DNA from: Ceratodon purpureus
Lineage: Eukaryota; Streptophyta; Bryopsida; Pseudoditrichales; Ditrichaceae
Direction of reading: 5' to 3'
Assembly: GCA_014871385.1 (NCBI GenBank)
Contig: CM026426.1
Coordinates: forward strand, 91,593,948-91,657,947
Length of the DNA: 64,000 bases
Positions within the stretch are counted from its first letter, which is position 1, and each line of letters opens with the position of its first letter. Shown here piece by piece: positions 21,087 through 31,634 of this stretch. The notes under the pieces are model-generated. The model did no database searches. It had not been told where the DNA came from and saw only the letters and a program-made list of their open reading frames with translations. The position numbers were made by a program, and so were the translations under genes.

Positions 21087-24071
21087 ATGGCGTCTAAAAG
21101 TTACTCCCCATGGTATACCGAAGTCCATATGAGCGATGCGGAGAAGAAGAAGACTGAGATGGTTCAATGTATGCTATGCAAGAACACTTTCGCAAAGAGG
21201 ATTGAGCGGATGCTCAGTCATTTGGGCTATGACAAAGTTCTAGGGGTACGGACTAGTGGAGTAGGTCGTTGCACTAATTTGTCACCCGCTATATTGTCCT
21301 TGTTCAAGAATTGCGGTGGCAAATTCCCTAACGACTCCAGAATATTCATGTCGGAGCAGAGTACTTCCCCGGTGACTCGTGGCAATATATCCCCGAGAGT
21401 GAACACTCCCATGGATGTGGACTCATGCGCTGGATCCCGGGTTTCAACTCCGAAGAATGAACCCGTTTTAATTGGTGAGGGTGTACCTTTCATTTCCACT
21501 TTTCCGGGGGAAGGTAGTGGACCGTTTCCTCCTTTGAAGGCAAAGAGGCAATCTACCCTTCAAGAGGGCTTCGAAGAGACTCAGAGGCGGGAATGCGACA
21601 AAGCATGGGCCACATTTTTTTACGAGAACAGTATCTCGTTTAACGTGGCTCAGAGTGCCTCTTTCAAGGACGCGGTGTTGAAGACGTCCAACATGAAGAG
21701 ATCATACACACCTCCATCTTACCACCATCTCCGAACAAATTTACTAGCCCAAGCAAGGACTGATTTGGAGACTTCCTTGAATGATAGGATTTTTTCAAGT
21801 GTTAGGAAGTACGGGGGAACGTTGGCCCTGGATGGGTGGACTTCTGTAAGCAGTCGCCCTCTAATAAACGCAATGCTGGTATCTCCAGCTGGTGAGTTAT
21901 TCTTGGGAGCCGTTGACACGAGTGGGAAAGAGAAGGATGCTGTTTTCGTAGCAACCGTCATTGAGAAGTTTATCCAACAAGTTGGAGAACAGAACATCAT
22001 TCAAGTATGCTACGATAATGCTCCGGTGATGCTTAATGCCGGAAAGTTGGTCCAAGCACTCTATCCATCCATATTTGTCCAAGGATGTGCTGCCCATGCG
22101 ATGGACCTTTTGTTGGAGGATTGGAGTAAGATGAAGTGGGTGAAGGAGCTCCTAGATCGGGCTAAGAACTTGGTTAAGTTCATAAAGATAAGGCAAATGC
22201 CACTCTCGGTATTTCGAAAGCACGAGGCAAAACTTAGCTTGCTGATGCCTGGTCAGACTAGGTTCGCATCGCACTACATTATGATTTCGCGTCTACTGAA
22301 GGTTCGAGGAGCATTGGAGCAGAGCGTTGTGGATCCTGACTGGAGAAACTACGAAACGAAGAAGACCTTATCTGCCCGTGACAAAGCGAAGATCTCACGC
22401 GATGTTAAGAGGGTTGTCTTGGATGACGTTTTCTGGGAGCAATGTGCAAACTTCAAGTGGATGACGAGTCCCGTTGTATATGCCCTACGAGAGTTTGATG
22501 CAAAGGAATCGGCATTGGGTAAAGCCTACGTTGTTCTCCGCAACCTTGAGAAGCATGTTCTCTCTTTACGCCATGAGCCCTTCAAACTAGACTCAGACAA
22601 TGCTGATTACTACGAGGACTCATTTTACGAGCGTAAAGCCATGATTAAATCACCCTTACAGTGTGCTGCTGCGCTTCTAAACCCTTATCTTATTGACGAT
22701 GAGGACCTTCGCAATGATACTGATGCGATGGCATCGGCGAAGGAGGTCTTGTTGTCGATGGCTCCTCCGACACTGAAGGAAGTGGTCATAGAAGAGTTCT
22801 TTGCATTTCGTGAAGCTTATCCTCCGTTTCGTGACGTACGTGAATCCTCTAAGTCACAACTGCCGCCTTCTGGTTGGTGGGATATATACGGATCCGCTGG
22901 TAAATTCATTTCCCCAATTGCAAAAAGGATTTTAGCTCAGCCCCTGTCTTCTTCTTCATGCGAGCGGAATTGGAGTAGCTACTCCTTTGTCCACGACAGG
23001 AAGCGAAACCGTTTACTTCCGGAGAGGGCTAATGACCTCGTGTTTGTGTATACAAATTCCAAGATAATTTCCCAGTCCAAGTTGAGTGCCTTAGGCAGGT
23101 TCTACGGGGAGTTGGAGGGGAAGGAGGATCCGAAGGCCGTGGAAATTGAGGATGTTGACTACTCTAGTGAGTCTGATGTTGATCTACCCTTCGATGATCT
23201 ATCAATTGACCCCCCCATCGAGGCCCCAGTCGACGACCTTGAGGTGTCTCCGAAAGGAAAATCCCGTTGTTCTCCTGCGCCAATGGAGCGTGCTTTCGAG
23301 TATGATGATGTCGAAGAAGAAGGTACCAACGAGGAGGATACGATTCCTCTTTCCTCTTTTTTGAATGGAGACGGTTTATTAAACAGTGATAAGATTCTCC
23401 GGGGAGGATCCTCTCATACTACCGTGGATTTGGTCATACCAAAGAAAGAGGGAGACCCCACCATTGATACTTCTAAGGTTGTTTCTCCAAACTTCAACCG
23501 CCTGAAGGACGATATGGTTCCACCCACTACAAAGGAGGATGTGCCCGTACCCGTATCGGGTGCATCTCGCACATTGTTTGGAACTGCAAAGACTAGGGTC
23601 CAAGTTGGTGGGTTCGAATCGTCCACGAGGTTGGTTGAGTTGTCTAAAAAAATGAAGGCAGATGCTAAGGCTGCTGAAGTAGCGGAGAAATGTAGGAAGA
23701 GATTGGTCATAACCCGACAAGCGGACCCGGGCCTCCTCTCTACTGATGACGGACTTCCAATTGGGAATCTCTTTGGGCCGAAGTTGGCTTTGGGAAAACC
23801 GGACATATTTCCTGAGAAACCCCCTGCTAGAGCCACGTCCAAGCGAAAGGCTGTAGACAAGACTCAGAAGGTGTTGGCTTTCAATCCTGGTAGGCCAAAA
23901 ACTCCTTTGGATGACCCGAATGGCCCAAAGAAATTCCTGAACCCATTCGAGTCAAAGAAGAAGAGTAAGGCGAGGGTGAAGAAGGTACGCGAGAGCGATG
24001 GCGATGACGAATACGATTCTTCCGGTCCTAGTGGGGCCGAAGTGAAGGACGACAGCGATTATGTGGCCTAA
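21087..24071 (+). CDS. hAT-family transposase, about 994 aa, with long C-terminal extension
   Basis: Cuts and pastes the surrounding element in the nucleus. I start it at the first ATG of the frame (CACCATGG-like CCAATGG context); the frame is open further up without an ATG. Residues about 5-60 carry a BED-like zinc-finger pattern (W, then CMLCKNTF, a His and a later Cys). A DUF659-type catalytic core follows: Asp in LALDGWTS (about 248), Asp in VCYDNAPVM (about 310), then CAAHAMDLL (about 334). The hAT dimerisation region at about 590-660 has SSSSCERNWSSYSF with the expected Glu and Trp. Beyond about 690 is a 300-residue tail, acidic then Lys/Pro-rich, that most hAT transposases lack. No stops or frameshifts. 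It converges on the RING gene, with 3' ends 465 bp apart. Confidence 0.93.
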   Translation: MASKSYSPWYTEVHMSDAEKKKTEMVQCMLCKNTFAKRIERMLSHLGYDKVLGVRTSGVGRCTNLSPAILSLFKNCGGKFPNDSRIFMSEQSTSPVTRGNISPRVNTPMDVDSCAGSRVSTPKNEPVLIGEGVPFISTFPGEGSGPFPPLKAKRQSTLQEGFEETQRRECDKAWATFFYENSISFNVAQSASFKDAVLKTSNMKRSYTPPSYHHLRTNLLAQARTDLETSLNDRIFSSVRKYGGTLALDGWTSVSSRPLINAMLVSPAGELFLGAVDTSGKEKDAVFVATVIEKFIQQVGEQNIIQVCYDNAPVMLNAGKLVQALYPSIFVQGCAAHAMDLLLEDWSKMKWVKELLDRAKNLVKFIKIRQMPLSVFRKHEAKLSLLMPGQTRFASHYIMISRLLKVRGALEQSVVDPDWRNYETKKTLSARDKAKISRDVKRVVLDDVFWEQCANFKWMTSPVVYALREFDAKESALGKAYVVLRNLEKHVLSLRHEPFKLDSDNADYYEDSFYERKAMIKSPLQCAAALLNPYLIDDEDLRNDTDAMASAKEVLLSMAPPTLKEVVIEEFFAFREAYPPFRDVRESSKSQLPPSGWWDIYGSAGKFISPIAKRILAQPLSSSSCERNWSSYSFVHDRKRNRLLPERANDLVFVYTNSKIISQSKLSALGRFYGELEGKEDPKAVEIEDVDYSSESDVDLPFDDLSIDPPIEAPVDDLEVSPKGKSRCSPAPMERAFEYDDVEEEGTNEEDTIPLSSFLNGDGLLNSDKILRGGSSHTTVDLVIPKKEGDPTIDTSKVVSPNFNRLKDDMVPPTTKEDVPVPVSGASRTLFGTAKTRVQVGGFESSTRLVELSKKMKADAKAAEVAEKCRKRLVITRQADPGLLSTDDGLPIGNLFGPKLALGKPDIFPEKPPARATSKRKAVDKTQKVLAFNPGRPKTPLDDPNGPKKFLNPFESKKKSKARVKKVRESDGDDEYDSSGPSGAEVKDDSDYVA

Positions 24072-24535
24072 TTGGACACGATAGTTAGAAGGCGGCATTT
24101 CCAGTGCACCACCCTAGAATGCCACTCTTTTATGAATGTCCATTTCTAGAAACCATTATCATATTATATCTCATTTAAGCGGTGGTGCTTGCCTCTTCAA
24201 TATTGTCCTCCACATTGTGTACTTATTTTTACTTTGATTGTACTTCTCGCAATTTCTTTCTCGTAATGAATGTACACAATCTACATATGAAGTTCGATGC
24301 ATCTAAGTACTAACAATTCTTTCAACACAAATGCAACTCCAATAAAACATAAATGAAATTGTATTAAAACCAGAGGTAATTTTTGCAAGTATTTATAGAA
24401 GTAGTGTAAAGTCCATACACCGGGCTCCGCAACCAATATATATATATATATACTGCTCTAAATACGACTATCACCCAGTGTATTGTCACATTAACCGTAG
24501 TAATGCGGGTACCATGTCCAACGTAAATACTCTAC
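24072..24535. other. Convergent 3' intergenic region with (TA)n
   Basis: AT-rich DNA between the stop codons of the transposase and RING genes. It includes a short (TA)n microsatellite near 24436-24452 and AATAAA-like words (24342) that could serve as poly(A) signals. No gene seen. Confidence 0.5.
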
Positions 24536-27500
24536 TCAACGTCCATTGTTTGCATTTGACCTCCGAGTCTGGCGTCGCTGGCTTGGATGTGTAATCGTAC
24601 CCCCCGATCGATATTCTTCTTCCACGCGATCCAAAGAACGACGATTATCTTCCCCCCATTCGGGATCGTCTTCATAAGGGTTGTCTCGATTGCGCTTCTT
24701 GGAATTCTTCCCGTTCCACAACTCCTTTGCCTTGTCAATCTTGGCTACTGTTTCTTGCACAATCTTCTCAATCCTATTGCGTGACCAACGAGAGGAATTA
24801 TCCTCCGCACGAAGTGCCCTCCTCCAGTCGTTAACTATTTTATGAAGAGCATCGTCAAACTTCTTAGTGATCACCCAGTAGTCTAGGTCCGAATATTTGA
24901 AGGATTCCTCTGTAAAAGTGCGACGATGCTGAATGGCTTCTTCTAGTTTGGCCAATACAAGTGCCCTACCAACCGGGGTTCTGTCATACATCTTGTACTC
25001 ATCAAGTTGGCCATAGTCCCGTTCTACTTCTCTTCTCTTACCGTCGGCATCTACCACAACTTCCGGTTTTGGAAACCGGAAGAAGCGATTGCGATGTATA
25101 CTCCAATGTCCACCGAAGTTCCTACAAAAAAATTCTCGGTCCTTGGCATCCGGAATTTCACTTGCCCTCATCTCCACCTCATGGTCGTGAGTCATCCATG
25201 AAAAATCGTCCATTCCGGCATCGTTAGCCGTAGATAGTTGGTGAGTCATTGTCTCCGGGTTCCAAGCCAGTGATTTGCCCCAATCATAATAATTCAGCTC
25301 TTTCTTAGGTAGTTGGTCTAGTGGTAAATTCCACCGATCAAACTCATGCCCAGGCGGCATCACGTGTTGTAGTCCCAGCATCTCGTAAAAACGTGAACTA
25401 ATTGGGGAGCGACACATAACACACTGTTTGTTGTTTAAAGCAGCCTTCGCGATGCAGGTTATGTGGAACTTGTGATTACAATTTCCCATCTCAAAGGCCC
25501 CTTCCGGCCCAAAATATTGTTGACAGATGGGACACGTTTCCTTCGAATATTCCTCCGACGGTTTGCGGGTATGGATAACCACACGTTTCGATTCATCCAA
25601 ATGAGATGATAGTACATCGTACGGCATCCACCCCTCCTCGACCTCTAGCGCCCAGTCAATGACCCCTTCTTTATTTTTGGAACTATGTAATGTGCGCTCC
25701 ATCATTTCTCCTACATCGCGCCATATCGTGATTTTTGTAGCATCCTCGCCGCCCTTGGCTGCTGCCTCGTTATACTTCTGTAAAGATGATTGGATAGCTT
25801 CTTCGACATCCATAGAAGTAATTGCACATTTCTTCATATCCTGTTGTGCTCTAGAGACTATTGTCTCCTTATCTCGTAGTTTGTGGACCCAACCAAGCCA
25901 TGATAATGCCCTTATGGAAGATGGTGTATCATCAACCATCCTTATGGTGGTCTTCAGCCTTTCCAGTTCCGTACGGGCCTCGTCTCTTTCCCTTCTAGCC
26001 ACCTCCAAATCCCGTAAAAGAATGTCTAATTCTATTGAATCATCCATTGGCCCTTTTCCTCTATCCTCATGTCTTGGTGTTGCTTGGCTAGAGCCAATGT
26101 CCAATGGAACTGGACCAGATGTCATTTTAGACTTCTGAGATGCCATCCCTTGTGTGGCCCCATCTCCACTTTTATTTGAAAATTTAGAAAGGCCAAGGTC
26201 ATCGGAATCCTCACCATCGCTCAGTACTTCAATGATACGATCCTTTCCTTCCACCTTCACCACTTCCTTCTTCACCGTAGGCTTCACTTCTTTTGTTTTG
26301 TTTTTCTCCTTCTCTACCGGGTGGTAGATTTTGCACTCTTCCAATTGTGCAAAAAAACTCATCTTCACATGGTCCAACCTTCTTGTCAAACTCTTGATTT
26401 GTTCCGTTGCATCCATTAAATCCTTACTCAGAGCCACGTTCTCTTCGCCTAACTTCACACGGTCTTCCAGAAGAGGCTTAATGGAAGATGCCAAAGTGTC
26501 AAAGCCAAGGGCACCCTGTATCATGCCCGGAGTGATACTTCCAAATGCATGAGCCATATTTATGAGATCTGGTGCCATAGCGCCTAATACGGAAGCCCCT
26601 TCTTTCAGGGTGTGTGCAATCTTCAACACATTATGAATTTGTTGCACTTCCTCCGTGGTTCTTGTTGCAGCGTCTCCCTCTGTGGTATTCTCTAAGCCCC
26701 CACGCTGTTCATCAGAGGACACCTCCGTCAATTTGGTGCTAAAATCTAGTAACTCCTTCAATGATTCATTGTTTGGCATCGACTTCACCAGCTCCATAAT
26801 CTCCGAAATGGAATGAACTGCATCCTTTGTGCTATTCTCTTCGGTACGCACTTGTACTATTGCCAAGGAACTTGGACCATCATCCACTGAACGAGAGTTG
26901 GAGCATCCGGCTTCCGCAGCCGTTAGATGTGTTGAGCAGTCATTGTCCACCTCCACTTCCACCTCATCTACGGCTGCCTTGCCCTTTGTATCGTTGGAAG
27001 ATTTCACCGTGATTTCCAGGTCTGCTCTAGGAATAGTAGGGGCATTAGTTTCTGTGGCAACGGGGAACATCGTAGCGATCACATTGGCAATGGCAACGGG
27101 CTTCTTTTCCTCTGGACGATGCGGAGTTTCATTCTGTACTTTTTTTACTTCATTCTTCGGAAAGCTCTTTAGATGTGGCCACTGCCGCTTTCGGAACTCC
27201 GCTACAACCTTCTGTGCTTGCAAAGGATCGATCAGATATAAATCCGGAATGTCTGTTACCATCCATCCAATTTGCAACGGCCTGTCTTTCGTAGTGGGGT
27301 ACGTACACCAACTAATCTTCCGCTTCAATATTAGCTCCGCATATACCATACTACAAATGGTATAATTGAAATGGCCTTTGCTGGGCTTCCGTTGCCCAAA
27401 CATAGTAGTCCAGACTTCATATGCCCGATGCAAGAAATGGTCATCCATGCATAACCAGGGCTTGCAACTAAAAGTCCGTGTGTTCATCTCGTGTTCTTCT

Positions 27501-27706
27501 CGGGGCCATAACTTGTCAATGTGATACATCTTCACATACTTCTTGCACTCCTTGAAAGTCCAGAAAATCTCCCCTACAGATTCCCAGCCTTCTTCTGCTA
27601 CAATGTTTTTGTTGTCTAGGATCTCCCAAGAAAAGTTGTGGCACATTCCCTTCGGCCTGTTCCTCTTCCCGGTTCCTCCAATCTCATCATGTTCCGGATC
27701 CGCCAT
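24536..27706 (-). CDS. RING-H2 finger cargo protein of the hAT, 1056 aa
   Basis: The ATG is at 27706 and the frame is uninterrupted. Residues about 35-150 form a domain with CKKYVKMYHIDKLWP, a His-Tyr pair and MVYAELILKRKISW; the protein at 31635 has a related domain. A long disordered stretch and two charged helical segments (about 430-480 and 560-610) follow. A RING-H2 finger lies at about 725-770: CPIC, then CNHKFHITC, then CVMC, the C3H2C3 zinc pattern. A basic, partly helical C-terminal 250 residues includes KRNRDN. By family a RING-H2 finger suggests ubiquitin E3 ligase activity; the target is unknown. It could act on host silencing factors or on the transposase (speculation). GC cluster 2 lies about 235 bp upstream. 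No introns are needed. Confidence 0.85.
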   Translation of the reverse strand: MADPEHDEIGGTGKRNRPKGMCHNFSWEILDNKNIVAEEGWESVGEIFWTFKECKKYVKMYHIDKLWPREEHEMNTRTFSCKPWLCMDDHFLHRAYEVWTTMFGQRKPSKGHFNYTICSMVYAELILKRKISWCTYPTTKDRPLQIGWMVTDIPDLYLIDPLQAQKVVAEFRKRQWPHLKSFPKNEVKKVQNETPHRPEEKKPVAIANVIATMFPVATETNAPTIPRADLEITVKSSNDTKGKAAVDEVEVEVDNDCSTHLTAAEAGCSNSRSVDDGPSSLAIVQVRTEENSTKDAVHSISEIMELVKSMPNNESLKELLDFSTKLTEVSSDEQRGGLENTTEGDAATRTTEEVQQIHNVLKIAHTLKEGASVLGAMAPDLINMAHAFGSITPGMIQGALGFDTLASSIKPLLEDRVKLGEENVALSKDLMDATEQIKSLTRRLDHVKMSFFAQLEECKIYHPVEKEKNKTKEVKPTVKKEVVKVEGKDRIIEVLSDGEDSDDLGLSKFSNKSGDGATQGMASQKSKMTSGPVPLDIGSSQATPRHEDRGKGPMDDSIELDILLRDLEVARRERDEARTELERLKTTIRMVDDTPSSIRALSWLGWVHKLRDKETIVSRAQQDMKKCAITSMDVEEAIQSSLQKYNEAAAKGGEDATKITIWRDVGEMMERTLHSSKNKEGVIDWALEVEEGWMPYDVLSSHLDESKRVVIHTRKPSEEYSKETCPICQQYFGPEGAFEMGNCNHKFHITCIAKAALNNKQCVMCRSPISSRFYEMLGLQHVMPPGHEFDRWNLPLDQLPKKELNYYDWGKSLAWNPETMTHQLSTANDAGMDDFSWMTHDHEVEMRASEIPDAKDREFFCRNFGGHWSIHRNRFFRFPKPEVVVDADGKRREVERDYGQLDEYKMYDRTPVGRALVLAKLEEAIQHRRTFTEESFKYSDLDYWVITKKFDDALHKIVNDWRRALRAEDNSSRWSRNRIEKIVQETVAKIDKAKELWNGKNSKKRNRDNPYEDDPEWGEDNRRSLDRVEEEYRSGGTITHPSQRRQTRRSNANNGR

Positions 27707-27720
27707 AGTAACCTCGTTTT

Positions 27721-27850
27721 AAACAAAAACGATTTGGTTTTGTTTTAAAGAAAACAAGGAGTTGATAAATGACGTTTACAAAATAACGAATACAGAAAAT
27801 TCAAAAACTCCCCCCCCCCACAATAAAAAGGGACCCCCATCTCCTCACCC
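27721..27850 (-). promoter_or_regulatory. Leader of the RING gene with a C-tract, similar to the kinase-like gene's leader
   Basis: On the plus strand this reads AAAATTCAAAAACT followed by ten C and then a GGGACCCC-like stretch. The corresponding position before the kinase-like gene (35665-35735) reads AAAATTCGAAAAGT, a longer C-tract and GGACCCC. The shared order suggests a common origin for the two 5' regions. Confidence 0.5.
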
Positions 27851-27934
27851 CCACGTACCAACAAGCCCCCAAGTGAATTGGGAAACTGTAGCAATAGGAG
27901 AGGGACTATTGAGGAGAGTGAAGTGAGGAAGTGG

Positions 27935-28495
27935 GGGACGGCCGTCGCCATATATGGCGACGGCCCCCAACCCTACGGCCGTCCCCCCGAGCCTAGTGCC
28001 GTCGCCCCCCGATCCTACGGCCGCGGCCAATGGCCGTCGTCCCGAACCTGACGACGGCCGTTGGGGGACGTCGGGTCGGGGGCCACGGCGACGGCCGCGG
28101 AGGCCCGTGCCTCCGCAGCCGTCCGATCGGGCCGTGTCCTCGGCGACGGCCGTCCGATGAAGGCCGTCGCCGAGGGGACGGCCTTGGAGACGGCCCCCGA
28201 GGGGGCGGCTTGCGGCCCTCCGATCGCGGCCGTCCCCGCGGCCGTCGCCGTCCGATGGCGGCCGACCGCACGGGGACGGCCGCGTAGACGGCCTTGGAGA
28301 CGGCCGCGGGGACGGCACCGTCGGCGACAGCCCGCGGCCGTCCGATCGGGGCCGTCTCCAAGGCGACGGCCGTTCGATCACGGCCGCGATCGAAGGGCCG
28401 TCCCCGCGGACGGGCCCTCGCGGAGACGGCCCACGGCCGTGGAAACGGCCCCCGACCGTGGGGACGAGGCCGTCGCGGCCGCGGGAAATTTCCCT
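27935..28495 (-). repeat. GC cluster 2, upstream of the RING gene
   Basis: Dense, irregular copies of ACGGCC, GGCCGTC and CCGATCG. The gene-proximal edge is a perfect 26-bp palindrome at 27940-27965 centred on TATATA (GGCCGTCGCCA on each side), which might double as the gene's TATA region. The arrangement differs from cluster 1, which has regular tandem units. Long frames here are composition artefacts. Confidence 0.8.
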
Positions 28496-30570
28496 CCCCC
28501 CCCTTTTTTAAAATACAAATGAAAAAAACATATAATGCTACATCTTCCGACCACATATTACACTAAACCTGTTAATTTCTTTCACCAATTAAAATGAGAA
28601 CAGCAGTTAATGTAAACACGAATTAAAATACTTCATGGTATGCAAAGCATCTAAATTCTTCAACGAGTCATTATTCCGTACGCTCCACTGAAGTTAATGT
28701 ATGTGTCATTTATTCGAATCATTATTTCTGTTGTTTCTATCGTACGCATTTCAAGGTGGTCTATCATCGCACTCCAAAAGTTCCTTGCAGAAATCGAAGT
28801 CATCTAAACTTGTTTCAGAAATTGTAATCTAAATAGTTCTCCGTGGACCGTCTTCTTATTCTCCGCTTTGAATTTTTGTTTTTTTAAATACATAAGTGCT
28901 TCTATTATACTTTCATTAAACGGCTTCATATTATCAATTTAATTCGAGTTACCATCTCTTTATGTACTTTTAACGTTCCTCCCTCTATACAATTTCCACT
29001 TTCGAATATTGTTTTCATTTACCTCTTCTTTATTTTACTCTATGTTTAAACTTTATTCCCCTCTAGTTTATGCCCTTTTTTTAACGTCTAATTTGTCTAA
29101 TTTAGAACTTCAACCCTCGAAGCTCCATAAATGTCATTTCGTGAATTTCTTCCTTTCATATCGTTTTGAACGTTCGTATTTCGATTTATTTCCTCCATGA
29201 CCCATGTTAAAGTATATTTTACTAATTCGACCACTATTCCACCATTTTACTTGTTAAATTCTCTCATTCGTGCTTGTTAAATTCTCTCATTGTGTCATTA
29301 GTAAGTGTTTACTTTTGTACGTATGTACTATACATTGTACAAGTTAGAATCCCATTCCATATTTATATTTACGTTAAAGTGTATATGAATAAACATATAT
29401 TTGTATAGAGTATAATGTAAATGTGTTACCTAATTTATTTATTTTATTTCATATAAGTTGCAAGGTACAACTCAATTCTGGGCGTTGGAAACTAGAATTG
29501 TTTCTAAAAACAATGATTTCAATTACAGTCGTTCACAAATTGGCAATATTCATTGACGGTTGAATGTTTTATGTTTTAATTTTGTTTTTTACTATTATCC
29601 CTTCCTCATCTCATAATGTGAGCTAGTGATTTTTTATTTTATTTTTAATGATAACACAGTACTACGGTATGGAAGTTTGTAAAATAAAAGACATTAAAGA
29701 GGAAGGAGAGTCTTTATATTTCAAATAACTCTAAACCAGCCATGAGAAATTAGAATTGGACCATTTGTTATGAAAACAATGATTTGAGTTTTATTCCTCC
29801 CATGAATTGCATAATCCCAAGGGAATTGAATGTTTGTTTTGGTTTATTTCACTTTATTATTATCTCCAGTTTCTTTCATAATCTAAACTACTATTTATGT
29901 TTTTATTTTTGATTCTACCATAATACTAAAGAACGAGAGTATGTAAAATTAAAGAAATAAAACTAGGGTAAATCATTCCATTAAAAATTAGAGTCAAAGA
30001 ATCTATATAAATATTTTCATTGTATACCACTAATCGAGAAGAAATTGGATCTATATTTCTAAGAGATTACCCTAAACCGTAAACCGGTGAAATATAAATG
30101 CAAATCTTTTAACCATTTAAACGTAAGGTGCACCGCATCCAAAACCAAGTGTGTACATCAATTAATGCGTTGAATTACTTCTAGTGCATTCTCTCCGCGA
30201 TGTTCCTCTTATCATATTGTTGTTGACATTTACTCTTTTGATTCGTTAGTATAAAATGTTAATTCATTACCGTATGCTAAAACATGAGTACCTTCGTTTC
30301 TTTAAATGACAATTGGTAAAAACTGTTTTAGTGTACCCACAATGTCTACGGTTCTTTCCATTCAATAGGATATATATTCTTCTTCATAAACGTGTTCACA
30401 TTATTTGTAGATCCTAGGGGGTTATCCACCCCCAAAGAACCAAAATATCACATAGTTCATTGGATCCCAATTTCAAACGTCGACCCCACCTCCCCGATCA
30501 CAGGATCTTCAGGACATTCCCCACAATATCCGGGATATGTCTGAATTTTCCATTTGTAGGAGATATGCTG
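28496..30570. other. AT-rich central spacer of the hAT
   Basis: Over 2 kb of AT-rich DNA separates the two convergent gene pairs. No gene, RNA or regular repeat is visible. The step from AT-rich spacer to GC-rich clusters is sharp on both sides. Confidence 0.6.
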
Positions 30571-30600
30571 TCCAAACAATCCCAAGTGGGATTGTTTGGA
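30571..30600. repeat. Perfect 30-bp palindrome
   Basis: TCCAAACAATCCCA and TGGGATTGTTTGGA are exact reverse complements separated by AG. It lies just outside a purine-rich run (about 30601-30672) that leads into GC cluster 3. It could form a hairpin or be a dimeric protein-binding site. Confidence 0.85.
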
Positions 30601-30689
30601 ACAAGAAGGAGGGGGGAGAGTAGGGGAGGAGAGGGGGGAGGAGAGGAGAGAAAACACAAGGGGAGGGGAGTTCCTTCGACCCCCCCCCC

Positions 30690-31245
30690 ACACGGCCGTC
30701 CCCGGGGACGGCCACGGCCGACCCCGCGTGGACGGCCGTCGGCCACGGCCGTCGGATCTTCTCCGACGAGAAGATCCTACGGCTGCGGACGACGGCCGTC
30801 CACGCGGGGACGGCCGCGGCCGACCCCGCGTGGACGGCCTTGGCCGACTCCGCGGTCGCAGCCCCCCGACCCCGGGGTCGGCCGCGGCCGTCCCCGCGGG
30901 GTCGGACAAGGCCGTCCCCGCGTGGACGGCCGTCGCCGACCCCGCGGTCGGAAGGTCCGTCCGCGTGGACGGCCCTCGCCGACCGCGTGGACGGCCGTGG
31001 CCGACCGCGGGGTGGAGCACGGCCGTCCCCGCGGTGGGCCGCGGCCGACCCCAGGGACGCCCGTCGACGTGGTCGGCCGTCCCGACCGCGGGGCGGCGGT
31101 CCACCGACGCACCCTTTGGGGAGCGGTCGCGGCCGCACGACCGGTCGCGTCCGCGATCGTGGACGGCCGCGACCGCTCCCGCGACGGACCAGTTACGGCC
31201 GTTGGATTCTCCATTCCCCGAGATCCAACGGCCGTAGGGGGGCCG
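30690..31245 (+). repeat. GC cluster 3, upstream of the 500-aa cargo gene
   Basis: Irregular copies of ACGGCCGTC, GACCCCGCG and GTCCCCGCGG, with GCGTGGACGGCC repeated many times. The gene-proximal edge ends with CCAACGGCCGTAGG. The ATG of the next gene is about 390 bp downstream. Confidence 0.8.
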
Positions 31246-31634
31246 TCGTTTGACCTAACTGGCTGCCTAGGGGTTCGGGCCAGCATTAATTGCTGGCCCT
31301 TCTTCCTTTTTCTTCACTTGGGTGCTCGTGCTACATGTGCTGGATTTACTTCAGCTCAGTTGCGTTCCTCCAAGCTTTTACTTCTTCCCCACGGGTTATC
31401 GTGGGATTGTGTTTAGGGTTGTCCGCACCGTTTGTTGGTTATTATGAAACCAACAGTATAGTGCTTCATACGTACGGTTTCTTGGCAGGAGTTCTGGGTT
31501 TTGTTTTAGTCCTTATGCACTAGATATATACGAGATTAAATCAACTTTTATACGGTGGGGAGAAGTTACAGGCATTGTTACGAGGTTGGTACGATACACG
31601 GTATTCACAGCTACTCGCTTACCGGACTTTCGCC
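31246..31634 (+). other. Leader region of the 500-aa cargo gene
   Basis: Moderate GC, no obvious TATA box. A short open frame (31290-31523, 77 codons, hydrophobic) lies upstream of the main ATG; it may be an upstream ORF or simply leader sequence. A small inverted repeat GGGCCAGCA-TTAAT-TGCTGGCCC lies at about 31278-31300. Confidence 0.4.

Noticed and set aside
31290-31523. 77-codon hydrophobic ORF as a membrane protein gene of the hAT
   Set aside because: It lies in the leader of the 500-aa gene, has no conserved feature and may simply be a pyrimidine-rich leader.
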